From assembly GCA_003331045.1 (NCBI GenBank), contig QENA01000035.1, positions 1 to 64,000 of the forward strand: DNA of 64,000 nt. The letters run 5' to 3'. Origin of the DNA: Candidatus Tokpelaia sp. JSC189 (GTDB lineage Bacteria; Pseudomonadota; Alphaproteobacteria; Rhizobiales; Rhizobiaceae). Within the stretch, counting starts at the first letter, position 1; each line of letters starts with the position of its first letter. The notes under the pieces were generated by a model. That model worked only from the letters and a program-made list of their open reading frames with translations, was not told where the DNA came from and did no database searches. The translations under genes were made by a program, and so were the position numbers. Below are positions 34,067 to 43,656 of the stretch, in pieces.

Positions 34067-34156
34067 GGAGAGGTGGCTGAGCGGTTGAATGCACCGCACT
34101 CGAAATGCGGCATGGGGGCAACTCCATCGGGGGTTCGAATCCCTCCCTCTCCGCCA
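34067..34156 (+). tRNA. tRNA-Ser (CGA)
   Basis: A 90-nt class II tRNA with encoded CCA. The acceptor GGAGAGG (34067-34073) pairs with CCTCTCC. The anticodon arm is CCGCA-CTCGAAA-TGCGG, giving anticodon CGA, which reads UCG. A long variable arm (ATGGGGGCAACTCCAT) and GGTTCGAATCC T arm are present. The discriminator is G, as for serine. Confidence 0.95.
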
Positions 34157-35078
34157 TTAATCTTGAAATATTCTTAAGCAGCTCGCAATTTTCCCCTGCA
34201 CAGTGCAAAGTCGATAATAATATGATTATAGCCTTCCAATAAGTTCTACAGTAATCACTTTATTGCCATTCTATTCCTCAATTGGTTATTAGTCTGCTCG
34301 AAACCAACTTTTATCCCGTCTAATTGAGCATTTTGACTGATGAAATCGGTAATGATGCAGTTGCGCATTGTATAAGAATGGTTATCAGGATCAATCTCAA
34401 AGGAGACCATGAAGTACTCGAAAGCCCATACTGTAGTATAGATCAATGGTCTTCAGTTTGTTCCTTATAAACAATTCTGATGCTTTATTTATGATGACAG
34501 CTGGTATCCTTATTCGCCTCAAAAATCGGGCTTTTCTCCAGTGACTTTTGTAAATAAAATCCCATCAAATCTGATGGTAAGGATACCAGAAACAGTATAT
34601 GCTGCCTTATGTGTATTGCTTCATCACCAATGCTGAATAAGAGGAGAAAACCACTATCCAGCGAAATTCAATCATTTTGCGAAAACCCCATTTTTTATCG
34701 GGTGAATATCTTGAGACAAAAATGATTGCTCTCGAATATTCTCTGCCGATGGAGACCAGAAAAAGCGGTACGAAATAATGATCGCCTCATAGGTTGGTTT
34801 GATACAAATCAAGAATATGCTGAGGCGGCATCATGAAAATAGTATAAATAAAATATATTGTTATCGCCTAGAACACGAAAGACAGTACCACAAAGATTAG
34901 TAATCATAATGATTTCTTTAATCTAATTATTCTCTACAATAGGAATACCCTTAGCTTTCAGGACTTGAACCTAATATGCGATATTTTTACATTTTTATAA
35001 AATATATCCCTTCTCTACATTTCAATTTAGATAATCCAATTTCATTGGACAAACATCTGAAAATTAAAATATCTATAT
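34157..35078. other. long gene-free spacer before the lpxK 3' end
   Basis: About 920 bases without a supported gene. The longest frame, 63 codons on the minus strand (34255-34446), shows no family signature. A perfect 12-bp inverted repeat, CTGGTATCCTTA at 34501-34512 and TAAGGATACCAG at 34578-34589, is separated by 65 bases. The region may be eroded coding DNA. Confidence 0.4.
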
Positions 35079-36101
35079 TTATGCAAGATGTCGCTTTTTA
35101 TAACGTTTTATCGTCTTAGATAAAATAATCTGACATAAATCAGTTTTTTCAAACATGACATCAACATCAAACACCGTAAGATCTTCAAGCTTGCTATCCT
35201 GTCTACCGGTTTTGAGACGTACATAATCTTTAGCGGTTGTTGCCAATGAAAGCTTATGGGCTTTGGCACTCTCGACAATATCTCTGATATCATACCCATT
35301 AAAAAAATAATGATCAGCAAAAATGCGATGCTGTTTAACGACACCGCCCATTTCTTTTATACTTAAAAAAAACTTGTGCGGATTACCAATTCCCGCAAAG
35401 GCTAGAAACTCACGACCGTAGACTTGTCTGTCTGCATGAGGTTTGAGTATAGCGTGGTAAACCGGCTTTTTTGCTAAACGCGCAGCGCAGCGCACTGTAC
35501 AACCATCGCTTTCCCCTTCTCCAATGATCAGGATACCATCCGTATAGGCAAGCTGGGTTAATACAGGAGCACGCAACGGCCCTGCCGGAAATATTTTCCC
35601 GTTGCCGAAATTGCGGGTCGCATCCACTATTATCAATGCGTAGTCAGGATAAAGACAGCGGCTTTGAAAGCCATCATCCATAAGAATGATGTCGCACCCT
35701 GTTTCTTGCAATGCCAGACTTGCAGCATAACGATTTTTTGAAACAACTACCCTAGCATGCTTTGCCAGCAAAAGCGACTCATCACCAACATCACGTGCGC
35801 GGTCATATTGGATATTGACTATATGCTGACTTTGGACAGAGCCTCCATATCCGCGTGAAACAATGCCGGGTTTAAGTCCCATCTTTTCAGCAGCCTGTGC
35901 AAAAGCAATCGTAACCGGCGTCTTACCTGTACCGCCCAGTGTAAAATTACCAATACACAAAACAGGAAGATCAATTTTCTCAGGAATACGATTTTCCATA
36001 TTACAACGGGAAAAGAAACTATAAATCCATGCAGCCGGCATAAGAAGATGACTGGAAAACCCTGGTGCCTCCCACCAAAAACGCGGAGTTTTACTTGCCA
36101 T
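35079..36101 (-). CDS. lpxK: tetraacyldisaccharide 4'-kinase
   Basis: LpxK phosphorylates the 4' position of the lipid A disaccharide at the inner membrane. It has an N-terminal hydrophobic anchor region, the P-loop GNFTLGGTGKTPVTIAFAQ (about residues 52-70), SRGYGG, VGDESLLLA, ILMDDGFQS and FAGIGNPHKFF. The length of 340 residues is normal. It overlaps the waaA 3' end by 11 bases, so the two are co-translated. It is the last gene of the minus-strand envelope run. Confidence 0.94.
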   Translation of the reverse strand: MASKTPRFWWEAPGFSSHLLMPAAWIYSFFSRCNMENRIPEKIDLPVLCIGNFTLGGTGKTPVTIAFAQAAEKMGLKPGIVSRGYGGSVQSQHIVNIQYDRARDVGDESLLLAKHARVVVSKNRYAASLALQETGCDIILMDDGFQSRCLYPDYALIIVDATRNFGNGKIFPAGPLRAPVLTQLAYTDGILIIGEGESDGCTVRCAARLAKKPVYHAILKPHADRQVYGREFLAFAGIGNPHKFFLSIKEMGGVVKQHRIFADHYFFNGYDIRDIVESAKAHKLSLATTAKDYVRLKTGRQDSKLEDLTVFDVDVMFEKTDLCQIILSKTIKRYKKRHLA

Positions 36102-37413
36102 CCCAACCTCCTGCTCTGTTAAGCTGAGCAGATAGCGTCAAAGGTTGCAGAAACGGGTTTAGAATTTCAAAAGTGCGCTTGAGAGCACCACTCATCCTAA
36201 AGGCTGTCTGATGAGCAGACTCTATCATCTTCTGACGCAGATCAGGCCGATCCAGCAGATGATGGATATAACCCGCCAGCATGCTTGAATCATCAACAAG
36301 CCGGGCTGCTTTGTTTTTCATGAATTCCTGATAGATTTTCCTGAAATTTTCAATATTCGGACCGCTGAGAATCACTGCCCCTATCATAGCTGGTTCTAAG
36401 GGGTTATGCCCACCTTTCGCCATCAGAGACTTTCCAACAAAGGCAATTTCTGTCAGTCGCAAATAAAGACCCATATCACCGATTGTATCGCCAAGCAGAA
36501 TATCAGTTCTAGCATTTGGCAATTCATCCAAGCTTTTGCGGGAAAAGGAATAATTATTATCCTTGAGCATCTGTATAATGGCATCAACTCGCTTTAAGTG
36601 ACGCGGAACAATGATCGTCAGAAGATCAGGATAACGTTTGCGTAAAATCGTATGGACCCGTGCTGCCATCAATTCTTCCCCTTCATGGGTCGAAATGGCA
36701 GCCCAGTTAGGCCGACTACCAATAGCATCACGGTAACGTCCCAGTTCGCATGAATGGCCCGGCAAAACAACATCTGCCTTGAGATTTCCTGAAACCATCA
36801 CCCTAGGCACATCAAATTTCTTATAACGTTCTGCATCCGCACTGGACTGACATATCACCACAGAAAATTTTGAAAATATCTCACGCGCCAAAAAAGTATA
36901 TCTTTTCCACGAATTATAAGAACGCTCGGAAAACCTTGCATTAAGAAGAATTTGCGGGATGCGGCGCTGTGCAAGTTCGTTTATTCTCATCGGCCAGATT
37001 TCAGATTCGCATACAAGCACAAGATCCGGTTTCCAGTGATCAAGAAATCGCCGCACGGCAGAGGCAAAATCAAGCGGCACATATTGATGGATAAGCCGGG
37101 TTTTGAAACGTTCGCGGACAAGCTGTGCTGAGGCAATAGTCCCCGTTGTCAGAAGAATTTTGATATCAAGCAACAGAATACGCTCAATCAGGGGCATAAG
37201 GGCTATTGTTTCACCAACACTTGACGCGTGGAACCATATCAGCGGCCCTTCAGGACGTGGTTTTGATGGCTTGCCAATCCGTTCACGAAAGCATTTTTTT
37301 TCTTCTTTAGCGCGGACGGCGCGCCACGAAAGATAAGGCGGAACAAGAGGGTATAGAAACACTCCAAGGCCGCGATAGACAGAAAAAATCAGACGTGCTC
37401 TGATATTTTTCAT
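36091..37413 (-). CDS. waaA: 3-deoxy-D-manno-octulosonic acid transferase
   Basis: WaaA (KdtA) transfers Kdo to lipid IVA, joining core to lipid A. The GT30 signatures are WFHASSVGETIALMPLIE, the LLTTGTIASAQLV strand, YVPLDFASAVRRFLDHWKPDLVLVCESEIWP, RFSERSYNSWKRY, and in the C-domain VPRHLKRVDAI and GGHNPLEPAMIGAVILSGP. A hydrophobic N-terminal segment anchors it. It starts in an ATGA overlap with the DUF374 gene. Confidence 0.94.
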   Translation of the reverse strand: MKNIRARLIFSVYRGLGVFLYPLVPPYLSWRAVRAKEEKKCFRERIGKPSKPRPEGPLIWFHASSVGETIALMPLIERILLLDIKILLTTGTIASAQLVRERFKTRLIHQYVPLDFASAVRRFLDHWKPDLVLVCESEIWPMRINELAQRRIPQILLNARFSERSYNSWKRYTFLAREIFSKFSVVICQSSADAERYKKFDVPRVMVSGNLKADVVLPGHSCELGRYRDAIGSRPNWAAISTHEGEELMAARVHTILRKRYPDLLTIIVPRHLKRVDAIIQMLKDNNYSFSRKSLDELPNARTDILLGDTIGDMGLYLRLTEIAFVGKSLMAKGGHNPLEPAMIGAVILSGPNIENFRKIYQEFMKNKAARLVDDSSMLAGYIHHLLDRPDLRQKMIESAHQTAFRMSGALKRTFEILNPFLQPLTLSAQLNRAGGWDGK

Positions 37414-38183
37414 TTAATCCTCATACACTCACTTTTTCCAAGCCGGAAATAAGCTTCTTCTGTCAAATTATTCATGATATCTGTCAATTCAAGCCGTTTT
37501 TTTTCTAATAAGGCATCATCTGCATCCTGAGGCACAAAAAATGCATCTCCCATCAGAAAAACCGAATGGCCAAAAGGCAGTGGTATTGCCATCTTATCCC
37601 ACGTTTTTTCTAGGATCTTTTCCCGCGAGAAAGCATAGATATAAGGTACAATTGGCCTTCCAGAAAGCTTAGCCAATAAAATAATGCCCCTGCCCGCTTC
37701 CCGTGCCTTGTTATGGGCAATATCGGCAATCATTGCTGTGGTCTTGCCGTAACGCAAAGCTCTGTTCAATAATAGAAGCGCGCGTGCACCTCCCTTGTTC
37801 GTATCATGCCGGTCTTTTCTGCTGCCTGAACCCCGAACCGTTTCCAGCCCAAGCTTTTCACCCGTAAGCGCATTAAGCTCAGCATCAACAGAGCGTGAAA
37901 ACATCGCCAGTATATTTTCCCCACGTGGGCGCAGAAATGGCCCCATGATATGACGCCCATGCCAGAACGTTATAATAAAGGGGGTATATTTACGATGAGC
38001 TTCGCGCGGATTAGCCGAACCCTTTATCCAAGGGTTTGTCCAATAGACAAGACGCAGATAGTTTGTAATAAGGAATACAATAATTCCCTTGCCAACACGC
38101 GAATCCATTAATAATTTACGGATTTTTCGCCATAACTGCTTCAAAGTAGCACCTTTACTGCTGATTTTCTGTGAACCATTCAC
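37410..38183 (-). CDS. DUF374 lysophospholipid acyltransferase-like protein
   Basis: A 257-residue protein of the DUF374 family, often placed next to waaA and lpxK. It has an N-terminal hydrophobic segment (about 33-50), the block PFIITFWHGRHIMGPF resembling the acyltransferase HX4D-like region, a GSGSRKD segment, and AMIADIAHNKAREAGRGII followed by LAKLSGRPIVPYIYAF. The family is predicted to acylate lipid A or phospholipid intermediates, but this is not shown for this protein. It ends overlapping waaA, and a decayed DUF4170 gene lies just upstream. Confidence 0.85.
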   Translation of the reverse strand: MNGSQKISSKGATLKQLWRKIRKLLMDSRVGKGIIVFLITNYLRLVYWTNPWIKGSANPREAHRKYTPFIITFWHGRHIMGPFLRPRGENILAMFSRSVDAELNALTGEKLGLETVRGSGSRKDRHDTNKGGARALLLLNRALRYGKTTAMIADIAHNKAREAGRGIILLAKLSGRPIVPYIYAFSREKILEKTWDKMAIPLPFGHSVFLMGDAFFVPQDADDALLEKKRLELTDIMNNLTEEAYFRLGKSECMRIK

Positions 38184-38259
38184 CTATGGTGTATTTAATT
38201 AATACTGCACATAGTCATCAATAAATTATTAAAAGTTTTTTTGTTTGATTATATCATCT

Positions 38260-38454
38260 CTCCTGTTGGGACCGAGAAAACGGTGTAAATAGTGCAGGAC
38301 ATTATCAACACTCGCCCGCACCTCTACTTTCCATGCGACTAGTGCAGATGCATAATCAAGGGGAAATATCCATACTAATATTAATATTGTCGATATGTTC
38401 CAGATCATCGCTGAAAATTAGAGGTAGCAATTGTTTTTTTCTTGCACGTTTCAT
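38260..38454 (-). pseudogene. decayed DUF4170 small-protein gene
   Basis: On the minus strand from ATG 38454 one frame reads KKQLLPLIFSDDLEHIDNIN and then stops. A second frame continues with FPLDYASALVAWKV, RASVDNVLHYLHRFL and GPNRR. Joined, these match the layout of DUF4170 proteins (KQLLHLVFGGEL, PDYASALAAWKAKA, SVDNAxMRYFIVHLHRLL, from memory) with at least one frameshift and a small deletion. The position between the CysQ-like and DUF374 genes is where that small gene sits in related genomes. The rest of the 404-base gap (38184-38587) holds nothing else I recognise. Confidence 0.7.
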
Positions 38455-38587
38455 GTATAATTTTTGTCCTTGGATATACCAGACAGGCAAACGGAATTTT
38501 CGTTTAAGGGGAAAACCCCAAAACCATATAAAACTCCCGACCCTAATATAGGATATGGTAAAATATCTGGTGATTATGTGCTACTGA

Positions 38588-39391
38588 TCAGTTTAAATCC
38601 GTTTTGCAGACAATGTCTAACATCTTTCTAATGTTCTGATTTCTGCCTGCAACTAGGAAATCATGGCAAAATGGTGCCTGGAGATACAGAACAGATTGCT
38701 CCTCCAGCCCAACAATAATGCCGCCGCTTTGCCTGAGAATAATGTCAGCCGCCGCAATATCCCAGTCATGGCACCCGGAACGGATAAAAACTGCATCCAA
38801 GCAACCTCGGCTCAAAAGCGCAAGACGATAGGCAAGAGAAGGAATATCTGTCTTTAACGTTACACAATCCACAAAGGCGCGAGGCAATTTTCTGATCATA
38901 GAAGAACGGCAGGAGATTACAGATCTTTCCCTACACGGAGGCAAGGCAATCTGAATAACATTCCCGTTCAACAGAGCGGGTTTCCCTTTCCGCGCCAGAT
39001 AATGCTCATTTTTAACAGGACACTCCAGCACACCGGCAATAGGGTGCCCATTTTCAACAACCGCAATGGAAATACACCATTCGACTTTCCCTTCAAGAAA
39101 GCCGCGGGTTCCATCAATCGGATCTACGATAAAAAAACGATGGAAAGGCCGTGCGGCGCGTTCATCACCAGTTTCCTCAGATATCCAGCCATAGTCTGGT
39201 CTTGTATCAAGCAATGTACGTTTCAGAAAAGCATCAACGGCGAGATCAGCTTCACATACCGGCGAATTTCCGGTTTTTATCCAGACTTCGGGGGCTTGGC
39301 CAAAATGACGCATAGCAATCCTTCCGGCTTCTCGTGCTGTCTGGCTCAACAGTGCGAGATCATCCTCCAGAGCTCTATTATTTTCCGGCAA
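38588..39391 (-). CDS. inositol-monophosphatase family phosphatase, CysQ-like
   Basis: A 267-residue Mg-dependent phosphatase of the IMPase/CysQ fold. Metal-binding motifs are visible: EET at about 72-74, DPIDGT at 90-95, and WDIAAADIIL near 209. Similar proteins hydrolyse 3'-phosphoadenosine 5'-phosphate (CysQ) or inositol phosphates; the context does not decide, though 3'(2'),5'-bisphosphate nucleotidase is the usual annotation in this order. The start is a TTG at 39391 that overlaps the pmbA end by 14 bases; there is no in-frame ATG near the N-terminus. Confidence 0.85.
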   Translation of the reverse strand: MPENNRALEDDLALLSQTAREAGRIAMRHFGQAPEVWIKTGNSPVCEADLAVDAFLKRTLLDTRPDYGWISEETGDERAARPFHRFFIVDPIDGTRGFLEGKVEWCISIAVVENGHPIAGVLECPVKNEHYLARKGKPALLNGNVIQIALPPCRERSVISCRSSMIRKLPRAFVDCVTLKTDIPSLAYRLALLSRGCLDAVFIRSGCHDWDIAAADIILRQSGGIIVGLEEQSVLYLQAPFCHDFLVAGRNQNIRKMLDIVCKTDLN

Positions 39392-40718
39392 GAATCATCC
39401 CTTCAACAAGCAAGGTAGGTGCTGCAATACCATAACACCGATCAAGATCATTAGCCGGTGTCAGATGGGAAAGCATATGCAAAAGATCAGATCCAAGTGT
39501 TACTTCACTGACTGGATAAGTCAATACGCCATTCTCAATCCATAATCCTGAAGCACCCCGGCTGTATTGCCCAGCCACGAGGTCAACTCCGTGACCAAAA
39601 AGCTCTGTGACATAAAAACCGTTCCCCACATCCCTGATCATATCCTCAGGCGCGATATTGCCTGGCTCAATAGCAAAATTGGTGCATGCTGGAGGCACTG
39701 ATGAAGAAGAACGCACAGCACGGCCATTTGTTTCAAGGCCAAGCTCTAGAGCTGCTGAGCAGGATAGCAGCCAAGTTTTCAAAACACCATTTTCAACGAT
39801 ATCGAGCGGAATACCCTCAACGCCCTCTCCATCAAATGGCCGGGAAGCTGCCCCCCGTTTACGCAAGGGATTGTCACTAACACGCACACCTGGCTTCATG
39901 ATGCGCTGGCCGAGCTTGTCACGCAGCAGGCTTGTCTTACGAGCAACTGAGGCACCATTGACCATTGCTGCCAGATGTCCTGCAATACCGCGTGCCATGC
40001 GCGGATCAAAAATCACATTTACCGAGCCGGTCTTAACCTGACGAGGATTAAGCCGGCGTACAGCGCGCTCACCGGCATTTCTACCCACGGTTTCACAGGA
40101 ATTCATATCAGCAAAATGCAAAGCAGAGCTGTAATCATAATCCCGCTCCATAGCCGTACCTTCACCTGCAATCGCGCTACATGAACGCCCGAAATGGGAA
40201 GACATATAATGACCGCAAAAACCATGGCTTGTTACAAGAACAAGACAGCCAACACTCTGGGAAGTACTTGCCCCTCCAGAATTGGTCACCCCTAAAACGG
40301 CCAAGGCTGCTGTTTCCGTTGCCAAAGCATCCTCGGTCATTTTCTGGCTGTCGGTCTCATAAGAATCAAGCAGATCAAGATCCTGTGGTTTCCTTGTCAG
40401 AAGGCTATCATCCGCAAGCCCTTCATATAAATTCTTGGATGCAACCTTAGCCATTGCAACAGCACGGTTAGCAAGAACATCCGGCTGGCAAGCCAGATTG
40501 GCGGACACACTCGCCATGCGATTGCCGACAAAAACACGCAGGCTGAAATCATCGCTCTCCGCAGCTTCGGTTACCTCGACCTTACCCAGACGAACAGTGA
40601 TACTCTTAGAGCGTGTGCGGATAACAATCGCATCAGATGCATCGGCACCAGCCTTCTTTGCCGCTTTGACCAAAGCCGATGCTTTATCTACCAATCCTTG
40701 TGTTGCCGCATCCATCAT
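39378..40718 (-). CDS. pmbA: TldE/PmbA-family metalloprotease-like protein
   Basis: TldE/PmbA partners TldD in a proteolytic complex that matures modified peptides and degrades CcdA; TldD carries the metal site and is not in this window. The 446-residue product shows the N-terminal TRSKSITVRLGKVE, DFSLRVFVGNRMASVS, GRSCSAIAGEG, and the C-terminal VELFGHGVDLVAGQYSRGASGLWIENG. The frame opens at a TTG at 40736, but GGAGA lies directly before the paired ATGs at 40718 and 40715. Confidence 0.9.
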   Translation of the reverse strand: MMDAATQGLVDKASALVKAAKKAGADASDAIVIRTRSKSITVRLGKVEVTEAAESDDFSLRVFVGNRMASVSANLACQPDVLANRAVAMAKVASKNLYEGLADDSLLTRKPQDLDLLDSYETDSQKMTEDALATETAALAVLGVTNSGGASTSQSVGCLVLVTSHGFCGHYMSSHFGRSCSAIAGEGTAMERDYDYSSALHFADMNSCETVGRNAGERAVRRLNPRQVKTGSVNVIFDPRMARGIAGHLAAMVNGASVARKTSLLRDKLGQRIMKPGVRVSDNPLRKRGAASRPFDGEGVEGIPLDIVENGVLKTWLLSCSAALELGLETNGRAVRSSSSVPPACTNFAIEPGNIAPEDMIRDVGNGFYVTELFGHGVDLVAGQYSRGASGLWIENGVLTYPVSEVTLGSDLLHMLSHLTPANDLDRCYGIAAPTLLVEGMILAGK

Positions 40719-40796
40719 CGTTCTCCAACAAATCAATCGAGTTATGTCTTTAAGTATTAAGGGTAAAATAAAAAGCCATCAATATCTGTTTTCTGC

Positions 40797-42122
40797 TCAA
40801 TCCTTCACACGGCCAACCATAAGAATGGAAGGATCGATACTAAGCAGTTTTCTAGCAACCGCATTAACAGCATCCCGTGTCACCGCATTTATAAGATCAA
40901 TCCGTTTACCGATATAGTCAATCGGCAGATTTTGCTCTTGCAAATCAACCAAGGTCGAAGCAATATCACTAGATGACCCCATATTTTGTATCGCATAAGA
41001 GCCGATAGCATAACTCTTCGCTATAACCAGCTCATCAGCTGTCATGCCCGCTGCCGCCATACGCCTAGCTTCCTCACGAATTATCTCTAGCGATTTTTGA
41101 GCACTGTCGGCACGCGTGCCCGTTGAAATTGCCAAAGCCGAGGCATAATCAAAATTCATCAGACGGGAACTTATATTATAAGCAAAGCCCCGTTTTTCAC
41201 GAACCTCGGCAAACAGACGTGAGGTCAGACCTGGGCCACCCAGAGTATAATTCATCAAGTAAGCTGCAAAAAACTCTGGATCATCGCGCTTTATTCCGGG
41301 ATAAAGCAACGTAATAGATGTCTGTGGCAAATTGTAATTGACTGTTATCATACCGCCCAAATGCAATTTTGCCGATTCAATCAGCTGCAGTTGCGCCTTC
41401 TTCGGCAAGATATCAAAAACCTGTTCAACAATTCTCCCCGCCTCTTCGGGAGAGATAGGTCCAACAATGCCAATCTTCACATTGTCACGTGCAAACATTC
41501 TTGCATGCGTCAAGACTAAATCATCACGGGTGATTTTCTCCAGACTTTCAGAGGATCCTTTACCCCATCGCCCATAAGGATGTTTGCCGTAAACCATTGC
41601 TGCAAATTTTTTTTGCGCAATAGTTGAAGGATCACGCTCGGATGCACGAATACCCGCAATAAGCTGCTCACGGATACGGTCAACCGCATCTTGATCAAAC
41701 CGCGGCTTCTGTACCGCAAGTGCCAGAAGTTTTACTGCTTGATCACGGTTTTCAGCAAGTACACGCAAACTGCCACGAATAGAATCCCTGTTTGCTGAAA
41801 AACTCATGTCACCGCCAAGATCATCAAGGTATGCCTGAAATGCATCAGAGGAAATATCACCCGCGCCTTCATCAAACAAAGTGCTCATTAGATTTGTCAG
41901 ACCTTCTTTTCCTACCGGGTCTTGGACTGAACCGCCTCTGAACGAAAATTGAATGGCTATAACCGGCACAGTATGATCTTCAACAAGCCAAGCATGAACA
42001 CCTTTGGAAGAATGGACACTCTTAATCTCAATTGCATTAGCACTGCAACTGAAAGCCGGAAAAAATAATAGAAACCAACCGACCCATCCGGTAAAACGAT
42101 ATAATACCTTATTTCTTTCCAT
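40797..42122 (-). CDS. M16 peptidase-like protein lacking the catalytic motif
   Basis: A periplasmic M16-fold protein with a signal peptide (WVGWFLLFFPAFSCSANA). At the place where the zinc motif HxxEH should be it reads GKEGLTNLMSTLFDEGAGD, so it has lost the catalytic residues. The R/Y pair region GGPGLTSRLFAEVREKRGFAYNI, which binds substrate in M16 partners, is kept. It lies 46 bases after the catalytic M16 gene; such active/inactive pairs work as heterodimers. The open frame extends upstream to 42269, but the signal peptide indicates ATG 42122. Confidence 0.88.
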   Translation of the reverse strand: MERNKVLYRFTGWVGWFLLFFPAFSCSANAIEIKSVHSSKGVHAWLVEDHTVPVIAIQFSFRGGSVQDPVGKEGLTNLMSTLFDEGAGDISSDAFQAYLDDLGGDMSFSANRDSIRGSLRVLAENRDQAVKLLALAVQKPRFDQDAVDRIREQLIAGIRASERDPSTIAQKKFAAMVYGKHPYGRWGKGSSESLEKITRDDLVLTHARMFARDNVKIGIVGPISPEEAGRIVEQVFDILPKKAQLQLIESAKLHLGGMITVNYNLPQTSITLLYPGIKRDDPEFFAAYLMNYTLGGPGLTSRLFAEVREKRGFAYNISSRLMNFDYASALAISTGTRADSAQKSLEIIREEARRMAAAGMTADELVIAKSYAIGSYAIQNMGSSSDIASTLVDLQEQNLPIDYIGKRIDLINAVTRDAVNAVARKLLSIDPSILMVGRVKD

Positions 42123-42168
42123 AGAAAGTATGATCCTCTTAATTGTTACGGCATATGGCGCATACCTT

Positions 42169-43620
42169 TTAAGGCGCGTTTTCTGTTTGAGTAGGCGGCA
42201 AAAGCCTTGACACAACACTGCGGTGTTCTGAAGCAAGATAACGTTGAGCCACAGCCTTGATATCAGCAACCTTTACTAATGATCTAAGTCGCTCCGGCCA
42301 TGTATTCACATCTTCAATTGTCTGGCCGGTCGATAGGGCAATCCCATAAATTTGTGCCAATTCTGACGGGCTATCGAGCGAGAAAATCATTGTCTTAATA
42401 AAACGTTTACGTGCCTGTTCAAGCTCGCTTTCACTGATACCGTTCTTGATGATATCGGCAATTTCTGCATTAACAGCACCGCGCAAATCTTCAAGCTCTA
42501 CTTCTCCGCGCGGCATGCCATAAACATAAAACATGCCATCATCAACAGCATTGCCCTGATAACTGGAGCCAACGACCGCAGCCATTCCTTTTTCGACCAC
42601 CAGCCTTTGGTATAGGCGGCTGCGATTTCCGCCCCCAAGTATTTCACCAAGAAGATCAAGAGCCTCAGCCTCACCTGGCTTTGCATTGTGATAAGAAGGA
42701 ACAATCCAGTACTGCTGATAAGTTGCCTTCGTTACACGCGAATCACGCATGGTTACTTCCCTGAATGTCCGACTTACAGGTTCCTGCGGACGAACACGGT
42801 TAATCGTTTTAACCCGACGCTTCACTCTGCCATAGGTTGCCATGGCCAGTTCACGCACCCTCTGTGGCGTTACATCGCCGGCAATAACCAAAATTGCATT
42901 GTTAGGTGTATAGAGACGGTTATAAAATGCGATGGCATCCTCACGAGTTAGTTTCTCCATTTCCTGTTTCCAGCCAATTACAGGATTACGGTAGGGGCTA
43001 TTGAGATAAAGTGTGGCCCGAACTTCTTCAGAGAGCATAGCTGCCGGGTTATTATCAGTGCGCATGTGGCGTTCTTCAATAATGACCTGGCGTTCAGGCG
43101 CAATGACTTCATCACTCAGAATCAGATTTTCCATCCGATCAGCTTCACGCAACATGATATCTTCCAGATAAACAGAAGCAACACTCTGGTAGTAGCCGGT
43201 GTAATCATAAGAGGTGAAAGCATTTTCCTCCCCACCGATACGTGACACAAACCTAGAAAACTCCCCCGCGGGATATCTCAAGGTACCTTTAAACATCAGA
43301 TGCTCTAGAAAATGGGCAATGCCGGTATAACCCCGTGGCTCATCTGCCGAACCAGCACGATACCAGACCATCTGCGTGACTACCGGCGAGCGGCGACTGG
43401 GAAGCACGACAAACTGCAAGTCATTGGCTAATGTGAATGTATAAGCCAGCCCGACAGTGCGGATTTCAGGTAACGGCATTTTTTCTACAGCCTTAGGAGC
43501 AGACACCTGTTTTGCCTGCAGCGATTTAGTCGCACCTGTTTTGTGCCCCAATACCAGAATCATACAGAATACACTGACAAGCAAGGTGGAAAACATCACT
43601 CTTTTTAATATGCAGGACAT
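42169..43620 (-). CDS. M16 family zinc peptidase (catalytic partner)
   Basis: A 483-residue periplasmic M16 metallopeptidase. A hydrophobic segment at about 8-26 is a signal or anchor. The inverted zinc motif is H103-F-L-E-H107 in GIAHFLEHLMFKG, with the distal ligand in VIIEERHMR (about 182-183). The C-domain has GGGNRSRLYQRLVVEKG. With the next gene, which lacks HxxEH, it forms the PqqF/pitrilysin-like alpha/beta pair known in many alphaproteobacteria. Substrate unknown. Confidence 0.92.
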   Translation of the reverse strand: MSCILKRVMFSTLLVSVFCMILVLGHKTGATKSLQAKQVSAPKAVEKMPLPEIRTVGLAYTFTLANDLQFVVLPSRRSPVVTQMVWYRAGSADEPRGYTGIAHFLEHLMFKGTLRYPAGEFSRFVSRIGGEENAFTSYDYTGYYQSVASVYLEDIMLREADRMENLILSDEVIAPERQVIIEERHMRTDNNPAAMLSEEVRATLYLNSPYRNPVIGWKQEMEKLTREDAIAFYNRLYTPNNAILVIAGDVTPQRVRELAMATYGRVKRRVKTINRVRPQEPVSRTFREVTMRDSRVTKATYQQYWIVPSYHNAKPGEAEALDLLGEILGGGNRSRLYQRLVVEKGMAAVVGSSYQGNAVDDGMFYVYGMPRGEVELEDLRGAVNAEIADIIKNGISESELEQARKRFIKTMIFSLDSPSELAQIYGIALSTGQTIEDVNTWPERLRSLVKVADIKAVAQRYLASEHRSVVSRLLPPTQTENAP

Positions 43621-43656
43621 GTGAATACCTAAATCTCTTTAAGATAACAAAAATAA

